A stretch of 56,003 bases of DNA from Akkermansia sp. (GTDB lineage: Bacteria > Verrucomicrobiota > Verrucomicrobiia > Verrucomicrobiales > Akkermansiaceae), in NCBI GenBank assembly GCA_030523775.1, contig JAUNHW010000017.1, forward strand, positions 1 through 56,003. Reading direction: 5' to 3'. This document shows, one piece after another, positions 47,067-54,824 of this stretch. Each line of letters starts with the position of its first letter. The stretch's first letter is position 1. The notes below the pieces were generated by a model. The model was not told the DNA's origin. It searched no databases and saw only the letters and a program-made list of their open reading frames with translations. Made by a program: the position numbers and the translations under genes.

Positions 47067-47423
47067 ATGGACAACGATGCCCGCCACACCGCCCGATGCT
47101 ACTACGCCGGCTCCACCCGCAACCTGCAGGCGGATTTGGCAGCCCTGGGCGGGAACGCGGCGGGGGTGGTTGTCTGGACCCCGCAGCTGGTGGCCATGCT
47201 CAAGCCCGTGGCTGCGGGCCGCGCGGCGGAGTGGGAGGAGCTGGCCGAATCCCCCGCGGATGCAGACGCCTGGTATGTGCACCTGCTGGCGGGGGACCTG
47301 GAGCTGGCACGGCGCCTGGGTGCCGGGCTGGCGGCGCTCCCCCTGCTCTGCTTCCGGCGCGGCCTGCGCAACGCAACCCCGCACATCCACCGCTGGCAAT
47401 CATTCGTGCACACCCAACCATAG
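47067..47423 (+). CDS. Unknown 118-aa protein, first gene of the portal operon
   Basis: Contains GNAAGVVVWTPQLVAMLKPV and an Ala/Leu-rich helix around residues 70-95. I recognise no family. The start at 47067 lies 7 nt after a -10 box; an in-frame ATG at 47055 and longer forms exist. It precedes a 64-aa gene by 16 bp. A phage role is inferred only from position. Confidence 0.6.
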   Translation: MDNDARHTARCYYAGSTRNLQADLAALGGNAAGVVVWTPQLVAMLKPVAAGRAAEWEELAESPADADAWYVHLLAGDLELARRLGAGLAALPLLCFRRGLRNATPHIHRWQSFVHTQP

Positions 47424-47439
47424 AAAGGACAACAACACC

Positions 47440-47634
47440 ATGGGATTCACCAAACCCAAATCCATCCCCACGAAAAACGCCATCCCCGTGGTGGCGGACA
47501 CCGATACCGAAACAGCCCGCACGGCCTACGAGCAGAGCGGCAACCGCCGCCGCGGCCTGCTCTCCACCCTGCTGAGCAACAAACGCACCACCGACGCCCC
47601 GAGCGACGGCACCGCCAACAACACCCTGGGCTGA
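47440..47634 (+). CDS. Small phage protein upstream of the portal gene (64 aa)
   Basis: Polar, disordered-looking protein beginning MGFTKPKSIPTKNAI and ending NNTLG. T7-like phages often carry a short Gly/Ser-rich protein with such an ending just before the portal gene (gp7.3-like virion proteins). A GAAAGGA Shine-Dalgarno-like sequence lies 10 nt upstream. Its stop overlaps the portal start (TGATG). Confidence 0.65.
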   Translation: MGFTKPKSIPTKNAIPVVADTDTETARTAYEQSGNRRRGLLSTLLSNKRTTDAPSDGTANNTLG

Positions 47635-49214
47635 TGGACTCCCTGCTCAACACCTACAACAGTCTCAAGGCCGCCCGCGCCCCGTGGGAGGGCTGGTGGG
47701 ACACCCTGCGCCGCTATGTGCTGCCGGCCCGGCAGGACCAGGATTCGCCCGTGGCGGACGCCTCCTCCTTCCGCGGCCTGGGAGACACCACCGCGGTGGA
47801 GGCATGCCAGAAACTGGCCAGCGGGCACATGAGCTACATCACCCCCGGCCACGAAACCTGGTTCAAGTGGAGCTGCGCGGACCCCGATGCCGGGGACGAG
47901 GCGGAATCCTGGTACAACCGCTGCTCAGAAATTGCCCTGGCGGAACTGGCGCGCAGCAACTTCTACACGGAGCTGCACGAGTGTTTCCTGGACCGCGTGG
48001 GCCTGGGCACGGGAAGCCTGTTCTGCGGCAGCGCGCGCAGCGGCGGCCTGCATTTCCGCCACGTGGCCTGCGGACAGTTCGTGTGCGCGGAAGACGACGA
48101 GGGCGCGCTGGACACCTACATGCGCGAGTTCACGCTCACCCCGCACCAGGCGGAAACACAGTTCGGCCGCAAGGCCCTGGGGCCGCACGCGCGCGCCATG
48201 CTGGAAAGCGGGGCGGATCCGCACACCGGCAGCCTGCGCTTCCTGCACGTGGTGCGCCCGCGCCGCCAGCGCAACCGCAAGAGGCAGGACGCCCGCAACA
48301 TGCCCTTCCAGAGCCTGTACTACAGCTTAGACGACCACACGGTGGTTGAGGAGGGCGGCTACCGGGAGATGCCCTACATGGTCACCCGTTTCCTGCGCTG
48401 GGGAGAGGGCGCGTACGGCCTGGCGCCCGCGCGCCTGGTGTACCCGGACATCCGCCAGGCGCAGTTCCTCAACCGCATTCTTGACATGCTGGGCGAGGTG
48501 GCCGCCTTCCCGCGCATCTTGGAGCTCGCCAACCAGAGCGGCGAGGTGGACCTGCGCGCCGGCGGCCGCACCCTCATCAACCCGGAGAGCGCCAGCCTGG
48601 GCTTCCCCCGCGAGTGGGCAACCTCCGGCCGCTACGATGTGGGAATGGACCGCCTGCGCCAGAAGCAGGACGCCATCAACCGCGCGTTCTTCGTGCCCAT
48701 GCTGGAGCTCTGGAGCGAGCACCGCCAGCAGATGAGCGCGGCAGAGGTCTATGCGCGGGAGAACGAGCGCGTGATGCTCTTCTCCCCGTCGTTCACCCTG
48801 TTCGCGAGCGATTTCCGCCCGCTGATGGAACGCGTGTTCGCGCTGCTGTTCCGCATGGGGCGCTTCCCGCAGCCGCCCACCACCGTGCTGCGCAAAAACG
48901 CGCGCGGCGAGGCGGAGGTGCCGGAGCCGCAGGTGGTGTACCAGGGCCGCATTGCCATGGTGATGCGCCGCCTGCAGGCAGAGGGCATGCAGCGCACACT
49001 CCAGCGCCTGCAATCGCTCGCCGCGCTGGAACCCACCGTGACGGACCACGTGGACCTGGACCGCGCCTTCCGCCTGAGCGCACGCATGGACGGCGTGCCG
49101 GAAACCATCCTGCGCGCGGAAAGCAGCGTGAAGCGCCTGCGCCGCAAGCGCGAGGCGGATGCCGCCGCGCTCGCCCTCGCGCAACAACAAAACCAACCCA
49201 ACCCGCAATCATGA
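47634..49214 (+). CDS. Podovirus (T7-type) portal / head-to-tail connector protein
   Basis: A 526-aa protein of the bacteriophage head-to-tail connecting family, which forms the dodecameric DNA gate of the capsid. Family features are APWEGWWDTLRRYVLPAR at the N-terminus, KLASGHMSYITPGHETWFKW, LGTGSLFCG, YREMPYMVTRFLRWGEGAYG, LNRILDMLGEVAAFPRILE and SAAEVYARENERVML. The frame is intact. It is tightly coupled to genes on both sides (TGATG and ATGA). No capsid or terminase gene follows. Confidence 0.9.
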   Translation: MDSLLNTYNSLKAARAPWEGWWDTLRRYVLPARQDQDSPVADASSFRGLGDTTAVEACQKLASGHMSYITPGHETWFKWSCADPDAGDEAESWYNRCSEIALAELARSNFYTELHECFLDRVGLGTGSLFCGSARSGGLHFRHVACGQFVCAEDDEGALDTYMREFTLTPHQAETQFGRKALGPHARAMLESGADPHTGSLRFLHVVRPRRQRNRKRQDARNMPFQSLYYSLDDHTVVEEGGYREMPYMVTRFLRWGEGAYGLAPARLVYPDIRQAQFLNRILDMLGEVAAFPRILELANQSGEVDLRAGGRTLINPESASLGFPREWATSGRYDVGMDRLRQKQDAINRAFFVPMLELWSEHRQQMSAAEVYARENERVMLFSPSFTLFASDFRPLMERVFALLFRMGRFPQPPTTVLRKNARGEAEVPEPQVVYQGRIAMVMRRLQAEGMQRTLQRLQSLAALEPTVTDHVDLDRAFRLSARMDGVPETILRAESSVKRLRRKREADAAALALAQQQNQPNPQS

Positions 49215-49501
49215 TATACCCCCGCAACCACGCAGCAGAACAGGCGCGCGCCAACCGCCGCCTCATCCTCGCCGTTTTCGGCACACCCCTGGGCGAGCAG
49301 GCCCTCGCGGTTTTGGAAGAGCGTTTCGAGACGGAACTGCCCGTCTTCCAGGGCAAGGCCGGTGCATACGACCCCCTGGACGCCATGAGGCGCGATGCCC
49401 ACAGAGAAGTCTTCCTTGTCATCCGCCGCCAGATGGAACTGGCACGGCGGGAGGCATTGCAGAACCAAAACGACCATGAACAAGAACCAGACAACCGATG
49501 A
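49211..49501 (+). CDS. Bbp19-like phage protein (96 aa)
   Basis: Short helical protein with ILAVFGTPLGEQALAVLEER followed by AYDPLDAMRRDAHREVFLVI. This resembles the Bbp19-type domain found next to podovirus portal genes (FGTPxGxxxLxxL, then RDxxR). The start overlaps the portal stop (ATGA) and the end overlaps the next gene by 26 bases. Function in the family is not established. Confidence 0.7.
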   Translation: MIYPRNHAAEQARANRRLILAVFGTPLGEQALAVLEERFETELPVFQGKAGAYDPLDAMRRDAHREVFLVIRRQMELARREALQNQNDHEQEPDNR

Positions 49502-50318
49502 GGGGGCCGCTCCCGCCGCCCCGCCCGCAGCCGAACCGGAAAACACCATCCCCTCCCTGCTGGGAGACGACGGCGCCTTCGCCCCGGAATGGTACAGCCG
49601 CTTCGACGATTTGCAGCCCTACGCCGCCACGCTCGCCAAATTCAGGCGCCCGGAGGCCCTGGCCAAGAGCTACGCCCACCTGGAAAAGCTCAAGGGATAC
49701 CCGGAGGCGGACGACGACGCCCGCATGCAGGCCTTCCGCACAGCCGTGGGCCTGCCGGAAAACGCGGACGAATTCCGCATTGCCCGCCCGGAGGACACGC
49801 CCGATGAGATATGGGACGACAAGCTGGCCGACAGCCTGGCCCGCGTGGCGTTCGACCACGGCGTGCCGCCCCGCGCCATGGAGGCCCTGGTGGCCCGCTA
49901 CGCGCAGGAGGGCCGCAGCTTCCTGGCAGACTACCACAAGCGCGAGGAAGCCGCCATTGAAGCCGCGGAGGCCGACCTGCAGCAGGAGTGGGGACACGAC
50001 TACGAGCACAACATGCAAACCGTGGCCGGCTACCTGAACCACATGGCGGAAAGCACCGGGATTGACGTGCAGGAGCTGGTGGAGAACCCCGCACTGCGCG
50101 CCAACGCAGACTTTGCGCGCCTGCTGTTCGCCATGGCGCAGCAGGGCCAGGAAGCCCCCATACGCGAAGGCACCGCAACCGATGACCGCCGGGAGGCGCA
50201 GCGCATAGCCAGCGATCCCACCCACCCGCTGCACGAGGCCTACATGCACGCCAACCACCCGCGCCACCGTTTCGCCAACGAGCAGTACGACCGCCTGGCC
50301 TTCGGCCGCAGCCTGTAG
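49476..50318 (+). CDS. Phage scaffolding / capsid-assembly-like protein (280 aa)
   Basis: An acidic, helical protein with the layout of T7-like scaffolds: Pro/Ala-rich start, then SLLGDDGAFAPEWYSRFDD, RPEALAKSYAHLEKLKGYP and a long coiled central region. It normally precedes the major capsid gene, which is missing here: the next gene is on the opposite strand and unrelated. The start at 49476 lies inside the Bbp19-like gene. Confidence 0.75.
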   Translation: MNKNQTTDEGAAPAAPPAAEPENTIPSLLGDDGAFAPEWYSRFDDLQPYAATLAKFRRPEALAKSYAHLEKLKGYPEADDDARMQAFRTAVGLPENADEFRIARPEDTPDEIWDDKLADSLARVAFDHGVPPRAMEALVARYAQEGRSFLADYHKREEAAIEAAEADLQQEWGHDYEHNMQTVAGYLNHMAESTGIDVQELVENPALRANADFARLLFAMAQQGQEAPIREGTATDDRREAQRIASDPTHPLHEAYMHANHPRHRFANEQYDRLAFGRSL

Positions 50319-50341
50319 CGAGCCGCAGCAGAAAGCACTTC

Positions 50342-50362
50342 ACCTGCCGAGTGCAGGTTTTT
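50342..50362 (+). terminator. Terminator of the phage portal operon
   Basis: Small stem ACCTGC/GCAGGT (50342-50358) followed by TTTTT, 24 bp after the scaffold stop. Confidence 0.65.
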
Positions 50363-50384
50363 GGTAGTGATGAGATGATAACAA

Positions 50385-50416
50385 GCCCCGGTTCCCATCC
50401 TTGCGGGAACCGGGGC
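50385..50416 (-). terminator. Terminator after the His/Gly-rich lipoprotein gene
   Basis: A 12-bp perfect stem GCCCCGGTTCCC/GGGAACCGGGGC. On the minus strand it is followed by TTGTTAT. Confidence 0.7.
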
Positions 50417-50442
50417 GAAATCATGATACGCTTTGCGCGGGG

Positions 50443-51384
50443 TTAGCGGCGCCCGTGGTGACCGCCGCCACCGAATCCGCCACCGCGGTGACCGCCACCA
50501 CCACCGCCGCCAAAGCTGGGCGAGGAGTTGGAACGGGAACCACTGCCTCCGCCAAAGGACGGGCTGGACGGCCGGCTGCCGCCACCGAAGGACGGGGAGG
50601 AAGGACGGCTGCCGCCGAAGGACGTGCGCGCACCGCCGCCGGGACCGTAGTTGCGGATATTGACGGAGGGCGTGCTAGTGGACTGAATGCGGCTGGGACG
50701 CTGCATGCCGTTGTTCATGCCGCCACGCTGCATATTGCCCTGCATGGGCTGGATATTGGGACGCATATTGCTGTTCCGCACGGGCTGCACACCGCGGTTG
50801 GAACCGCCCTGCACATTACCGGGCTGCATGCCGCGGTTGTGGCCGCCCTGCACATTGCCGGGCTGCATGCCATGGTTGGGGCCACCCTGCATGTGCTGCG
50901 GGGGGCGCCCGCTATCCGGCACGCCGCGGTGGCTGGGGGCCTTCACGTGCACCCCCTTGCCGGGGTGCGGACCATCATGCGGCGGGCGCACATGCGGCAT
51001 GTGGCCGCGCGGGCACCGCGGCGGCGCCCAGCACTTGTGATGGTGGGACGGGCAATAGTGGATATACACATCGTGGTGGTGGCACCAGTGGGCGCAGCCC
51101 CAGTAGGGCAGGTAATAGGCCGTGGTGAGGGCTGCCAGAGTGAAGATGGCCACGCCCGCCGCCGTGTAGCCGTACACCGGGCGCCCGTAGCTGTAGCCGT
51201 ATATCGGGTAGCCGGCGGCATCGTAGCTGGCGTTGGTCCATTCCGCGGACGCCGACACGCCCACGCCGCCGGGGCCCACGCCCACGGCCACGCCGCCGTA
51301 TGCGGGATACGCCTCGTAGCAGGACGTCACAAACAGGGAGGAACAGGCCAAAACGGCCACCATGATTCCTTTTTTCAATTTCAT
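50443..51384 (-). CDS. His- and Gly-rich repeat lipoprotein (313 aa)
   Basis: Signal peptide with lipobox MKLKKGIMVAVLACSSLFVTSC. It continues with a Tyr/Gly-rich segment (YPIYGYSYGRPVYGYT), a hydrophobic stretch (AIFTLAALTTAYYL), then Cys/His clusters (WGCAHWCHHHD, CPSHHHKCWAP). Next come repeats of GMQPGNVQGG and of SRPSSPSFGGG, ending in a Gly/His tail. The His/Cys cluster could bind metal, but this is only suggested by composition. It probably sits at the outer membrane. No neighbour explains its role. Confidence 0.8.
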   Translation of the reverse strand: MKLKKGIMVAVLACSSLFVTSCYEAYPAYGGVAVGVGPGGVGVSASAEWTNASYDAAGYPIYGYSYGRPVYGYTAAGVAIFTLAALTTAYYLPYWGCAHWCHHHDVYIHYCPSHHHKCWAPPRCPRGHMPHVRPPHDGPHPGKGVHVKAPSHRGVPDSGRPPQHMQGGPNHGMQPGNVQGGHNRGMQPGNVQGGSNRGVQPVRNSNMRPNIQPMQGNMQRGGMNNGMQRPSRIQSTSTPSVNIRNYGPGGGARTSFGGSRPSSPSFGGGSRPSSPSFGGGSGSRSNSSPSFGGGGGGGHRGGGFGGGGHHGRR

Positions 51385-51466
51385 TGCTCTTTTCTTTCTT
51401 TTCAGGGGAGGTGCCTTGCCGCACCCCGTCCTTTCATCGGTTCAGGCGCACGGCTTTTCGTTTTTT

Positions 51467-51495
51467 GTTTTAACCTTGTAACTATTTTCCGTCAG
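51467..51495 (-). promoter_or_regulatory. Possible promoter of the His/Gly-rich lipoprotein
   Basis: Minus-strand CTGACG (51490-51495), 17 bp, TAAAAC (51467-51472). A purine-rich GAAAAGAAAGAAAAG lies just before the ATG. Confidence 0.35.
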
Positions 51496-51615
51496 GGGTG
51501 GATTTCCCCCACGCAACACCCATATTACCGCGCGCGCGAACGCGTGTCCACCGGATTCTGCGTCCTCCCTGCCGTAACCGCAGCAGTTTTTTTTGGAAAA
51601 TTCGGCTTGTTTCGC

Positions 51616-51643
51616 TTGACGCGGCGGCAAAGCCGTGTATAAT
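51616..51643 (+). promoter_or_regulatory. Promoter of rpmB
   Basis: TTGACG (51616-51621), 16 bp, TATAAT (51638-51643). This is the strongest -10 in the window, fitting a ribosomal-protein gene. The leader is about 28 nt, with no Shine-Dalgarno sequence. Confidence 0.8.
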
Positions 51644-51678
51644 AGGCGCTCCGAGAAATTAACAGCCAGTAAAATTTT

Positions 51679-51957
51679 ATGTCCAGAATCTGCAATATCA
51701 CGTTTGCCATGCCGCACAAGGGCCGCCGCATCCACCGCTCCGGTCTTGCCAAGAAGAAGGGTGGTATCGGTCGCCACGTGACCAAGACGGTCAACCGCAC
51801 GGTCTACCCGAACCTGCAGGAGAAGCGCATCTGGGTGCCCGAGCTCAATGGCGGCAAGGGCGGCTACATCCGCATGAAGCTTTCCTGCAAGGCCCTGCGC
51901 ACCATCTCCAAGAACGGCGCGCTCAACACCTTGAAGAAGGCCGGCATCCTCTACTGA
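51679..51957 (+). CDS. rpmB: Ribosomal protein bL28
   Basis: 92-aa large-subunit protein. It starts MSRICNITFAMPHKGRRIHR and contains NRTVYPNLQEKRIWVPE and KLSCKALRTISKNGALNTL, matching bL28 (NxTxRxFLPNLQ...STxxLRTIxKxG). An insertion with GLAKKKGGIGRH separates the N-terminal part. The stop is followed by a T-run. The gene has its own strong promoter. Confidence 0.93.
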   Translation: MSRICNITFAMPHKGRRIHRSGLAKKKGGIGRHVTKTVNRTVYPNLQEKRIWVPELNGGKGGYIRMKLSCKALRTISKNGALNTLKKAGILY

Positions 51958-52084
51958 TTTTTTTTGAACGGTTCGGGTGCCTGTGGTGTCATACCCATCA
52001 ACGGCAGGCGCCCCACCCTTCGGAAAACGTTTCGGGCGGCGGGTGCAAGATGCAAGAGGCCTGCTTCAACACGCATTAAAGATC

Positions 52085-52312
52085 ATGACTCCGCAACATA
52101 CAAAGATTGCTCTTCGTATCAACGATGAGAACCTGAACCACCACCTGTGGAACAACCGCGGTGTGTGGTGGTGCCATGTCACCGTCCACAAACCGGATGC
52201 CACAGCAGAACGCCTGCGCTTCTCCCTGAAGACGCGCGACATTGAGAAGGCGCGCCGCCTGCGCGACCGGATATTCGAGGATATCCAGCGCCACTTCGGC
52301 ATTGCCGCCTGA
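52085..52312 (+). CDS. Small protein resembling an integrase arm-binding domain (75 aa)
   Basis: Sequence such as GVWWCHVTVHKPDATAERLR followed by FSLKTRDIEKARRLRDRIFE resembles the AP2-like N-terminal DNA-binding fold of tyrosine recombinases (xSLKTRDxxEARRxRD). There is no catalytic domain. The start at 52085 was chosen because the upstream in-frame extension is unlike protein. It is followed by a strong terminator and may be cotranscribed with rpmB. Function is unknown. Confidence 0.65.
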   Translation: MTPQHTKIALRINDENLNHHLWNNRGVWWCHVTVHKPDATAERLRFSLKTRDIEKARRLRDRIFEDIQRHFGIAA

Positions 52313-52343
52313 TAGGTTCAACAACACGAAACACAGTTTTCAG

Positions 52344-52375
52344 GCGCGCCGGCCAAATGGCCGGCGCGCTTTTTT
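52344..52375 (+). terminator. Intrinsic terminator after the 75-aa gene
   Basis: An 11-bp perfect stem GCGCGCCGGCC/GGCCGGCGCGC (52344-52369) with loop AAAT is followed by six T. Confidence 0.92.
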
Positions 52376-52430
52376 GCGCAAACGCGCGAAAGGCGCAGAA
52401 ATAAGGCTCGCCAGGGGCGGGGGAGTGTGG

Positions 52431-52436
52431 TAGAAT
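52431..52436 (+). promoter_or_regulatory. Extended -10 box of the MBL-fold gene
   Basis: TGG-TAGAAT. The GTG at 52444 lies 7 nt downstream. No convincing -35 is seen. Confidence 0.4.
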
Positions 52437-52443
52437 GCCGCGC

Positions 52444-53064
52444 GTGAATTATCGTGTGTACACGGGCGGGCCGGTGGCTTGCAACGGCTACCTGCTGGAA
52501 ACGGCGGGCGGCTTTGCGGCGGTGGATGCCCCGCTGGGCTTTGCGGCCTGGGCGCTGGCGCAGCTGCCGGAGGGCGGCCGCATCACAGACCTGCTGCTCA
52601 CGCACCAGCACTTCGACCACGTGCAGGATGCGGCGCGCCTGCAGGCGGCCACGCAGTGCCGCATTCATGCCGTGTACCCGTACAGCAGCCTGCTCACGCT
52701 GGAGGAAACCGCGCGCAGCTGGGGAATCCCCGCGGTGGAGCCGTACCGCGTGGACGACGCCTTCGGGCGCGGTGGCGCAAGCGCGGACTGGGCGGGGGAG
52801 CACTGGCACGCCATGGCCATCCCCGGCCACTCGTCTGACGGCGCGGCGTACCACCTGCCGGAGCACGGCCTGCTGTTTGTGGGCGACATTGTGTTTGCGG
52901 GCTCGATAGGCCGCACGGATTTCCCGGAAGGCAGCCAGGCACGGCTGCTGGCGGGCATCCGCGAGCAGATACTGCCGCTGCCGCCGGAAACGGCAATACT
53001 CAGCGGGCACGGGCCCGCCACCACGCTGCAGGAGGAGCTGCTCAACAACCCCTACCTGTGCTGA
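52444..53064 (+). CDS. MBL-fold metallo-hydrolase (glyoxalase II-like)
   Basis: A 206-aa metallo-beta-lactamase-fold hydrolase. The zinc-ligand motifs are THQHFDH (HxHxDH type), PGHSSDGAAYHL, FVGDIVFAGSIGRTD and the final SGHGPATTL, as in glyoxalase II-like and related thioesterase-like enzymes. The substrate cannot be assigned. The GTG start at 52444 (MNYRVYTGG) is preferred because the alternative ATG at 52435 overlaps the -10 box. The downstream helicase gene begins 29 bp later. Confidence 0.88.
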   Translation: MNYRVYTGGPVACNGYLLETAGGFAAVDAPLGFAAWALAQLPEGGRITDLLLTHQHFDHVQDAARLQAATQCRIHAVYPYSSLLTLEETARSWGIPAVEPYRVDDAFGRGGASADWAGEHWHAMAIPGHSSDGAAYHLPEHGLLFVGDIVFAGSIGRTDFPEGSQARLLAGIREQILPLPPETAILSGHGPATTLQEELLNNPYLC

Positions 53065-53093
53065 ACCACTTACCACTAGAAAGAGATACCAAG

Positions 53094-54290
53094 ATGAGAT
53101 TCGATGAACTGGGGCTTTCCGCCCCCATTCTGGAAGCCGTGAAGGACTGCGGCTACGAGACGCCCACCCCCATTCAGGAGCAGGCCATTCCCTATGTGCT
53201 GCAAGGCAAGGATGTGATTGGCGCATCCCAGACCGGCACCGGCAAATCCGCCGCGTTCGCCCTGCCCCTGCTCACCAAGATCACCCACACCGGCAGGCCG
53301 CAGGTGCTGGTGCTGGAACCCACGCGCGAGCTGGCGGACCAGCTGGCGGAGGCTTTCCGCACCTACGCCGCGCACACGGATATCACCGTGGGGCTGCTCT
53401 ACGGCGGCGTGGGATACGGCCAGCAGACGGAGGAGCTGCAGAAGGGCTGTGACGTGGTGGTGGCCACCCCCGGCCGCCTGGTGGACCACTTCTACCGCGG
53501 CAACATGAAGTTCAAGGAGGTGAAAACCCTAGTGCTGGACGAGGTGGACCGCATGACGGACATGGGTTTCCTGCCCATTGTGCGCAAGATAGTGAACCTG
53601 TGCCCGTGGGAGGGGCGGCAGACGCTGTTCTTCTCCGCCACCATGCCGCAGATACTGCAGGGATTCGCCAAGTGGTGCCTCACAGACCCGCAGGAGATAG
53701 CCATTGCGCGGCGCGAGGTGGCCGCCACCATCTCCCACGCCTTCTACCCCGTGGGCCTGGACCAGCGCGACGAGCTGCTGCTCGCGCTCATCAAGGCCAC
53801 CAAGTTCGAGAACCTCATGATTTTCACCCGCACCCGCAAGGAGGCGGACACCGTGGGCTCCATGCTCCGCCGCAACGGCTGGGAGAAGGAGGTGACCGTG
53901 ATGCACTCCGACATCCCGCAGAAGGAGCGCATGGCCAGCCTCAAGGGCTTCAAGGAGGACAAGTACCGCATCCTGGTGGCCACGGATGTGGCCGCGCGCG
54001 GAATCGATATCAACGGCGTCACCCACGTCATCAACTACCGCGTGCCGGAGAACCCGGAGGACTACGTGCACCGCATCGGCCGCACCGGCCGCGCGGAAAA
54101 CACCGGGGATGCCTTCACCCTGCTCACCGCGGATGAACTTGATTTCGCCAAGAGCGTGGAGTGCTTCATCAACCGCAAGGTGGAGCGCCGCAAGCTGGAG
54201 GGTTTCCCGTACATGTACACCGCCCTGCTGGACGACTCGCCCGTGCGCCCGCTGCGCAAGCCGCGCCCTGCCATGAAGCGCCGCCGCTGA
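53094..54290 (+). CDS. DEAD-box family ATP-dependent RNA helicase (DEVD variant)
   Basis: A 398-aa RNA helicase of the RhlE/SrmB kind. Motifs in order: Q motif (YETPTPIQEQAIP), I (ASQTGTGKSAAFALP), Ia (PTRELADQ), II (LVLDEVDRM, so DEVD instead of DEAD), III (FFSATMP), IV (LMIFTRTRKEA), V (LVATDVAARGIDI) and VI (YVHRIGRTGRAENTGDA). It has a basic C-terminal end (KPRPAMKRRR). The start at 53094 follows AGAAAGAG. ruvC begins 27 bp after its stop, so the two are probably cotranscribed. Confidence 0.94.
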   Translation: MRFDELGLSAPILEAVKDCGYETPTPIQEQAIPYVLQGKDVIGASQTGTGKSAAFALPLLTKITHTGRPQVLVLEPTRELADQLAEAFRTYAAHTDITVGLLYGGVGYGQQTEELQKGCDVVVATPGRLVDHFYRGNMKFKEVKTLVLDEVDRMTDMGFLPIVRKIVNLCPWEGRQTLFFSATMPQILQGFAKWCLTDPQEIAIARREVAATISHAFYPVGLDQRDELLLALIKATKFENLMIFTRTRKEADTVGSMLRRNGWEKEVTVMHSDIPQKERMASLKGFKEDKYRILVATDVAARGIDINGVTHVINYRVPENPEDYVHRIGRTGRAENTGDAFTLLTADELDFAKSVECFINRKVERRKLEGFPYMYTALLDDSPVRPLRKPRPAMKRRR

Positions 54291-54317
54291 TTTGCCAATT
54301 CATCCCCTGCCCCGCCC

Positions 54318-54824
54318 GTGCGAGTCGTGAGCATAGACCCCGCCATCCGCAACACGGGCTACGCCGTGCTGGAGGGGGATTTCCGCACGCCGCGCGCGCT
54401 GGACTACGGCACGCTCTCCCTGCCGCAGAAACTGCCGCAGAGCGAGTGCCTGCTCGCCATCCACGAGCACGTGTGCAAGCTCATTGAGCAGTGGCAGCCG
54501 CAAGAGCTGGCCATAGAGGGCATCATCTACGTGCAGTCCCACCGCACCGCCATTGCCATGGGGTCCGCCCGCGCCGCCACCGTGCTGGCCGCCGCCAAGC
54601 ACGGCCTGCCCATCATGGAATACCCGCCCACCTGCGTGAAACTGGCCACCGTGGGCCGCGGCGGCGCAGCCAAACAGCAGGTGGCCTTCATGATGCGCGC
54701 CATGCTCGGCCTGCAGGAGACCCCCGCCCCGGATGCCGCGGACGCCCTGGCCATAGGCTACTCCCACCTGGCGGCCACGGACCCGCTGCGCGCGCACCTC
54801 TTCAAGGGGCGCAAGTACATTTGA
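54318..54824 (+). CDS. ruvC: Holliday junction resolvase RuvC
   Basis: A 168-aa endonuclease that resolves Holliday junctions with RuvAB. Catalytic acidic residues are seen in VVSIDPAIRNTGYAVLE (Asp7-type), ELAIEGIIY (Glu) and APDAADALAIGYSHL (Asp pair). The start is GTG at 54318. ruvA and ruvB are not in the window. The last 23 bases overlap the convergent HTH gene. Confidence 0.94.
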   Translation: MRVVSIDPAIRNTGYAVLEGDFRTPRALDYGTLSLPQKLPQSECLLAIHEHVCKLIEQWQPQELAIEGIIYVQSHRTAIAMGSARAATVLAAAKHGLPIMEYPPTCVKLATVGRGGAAKQQVAFMMRAMLGLQETPAPDAADALAIGYSHLAATDPLRAHLFKGRKYI

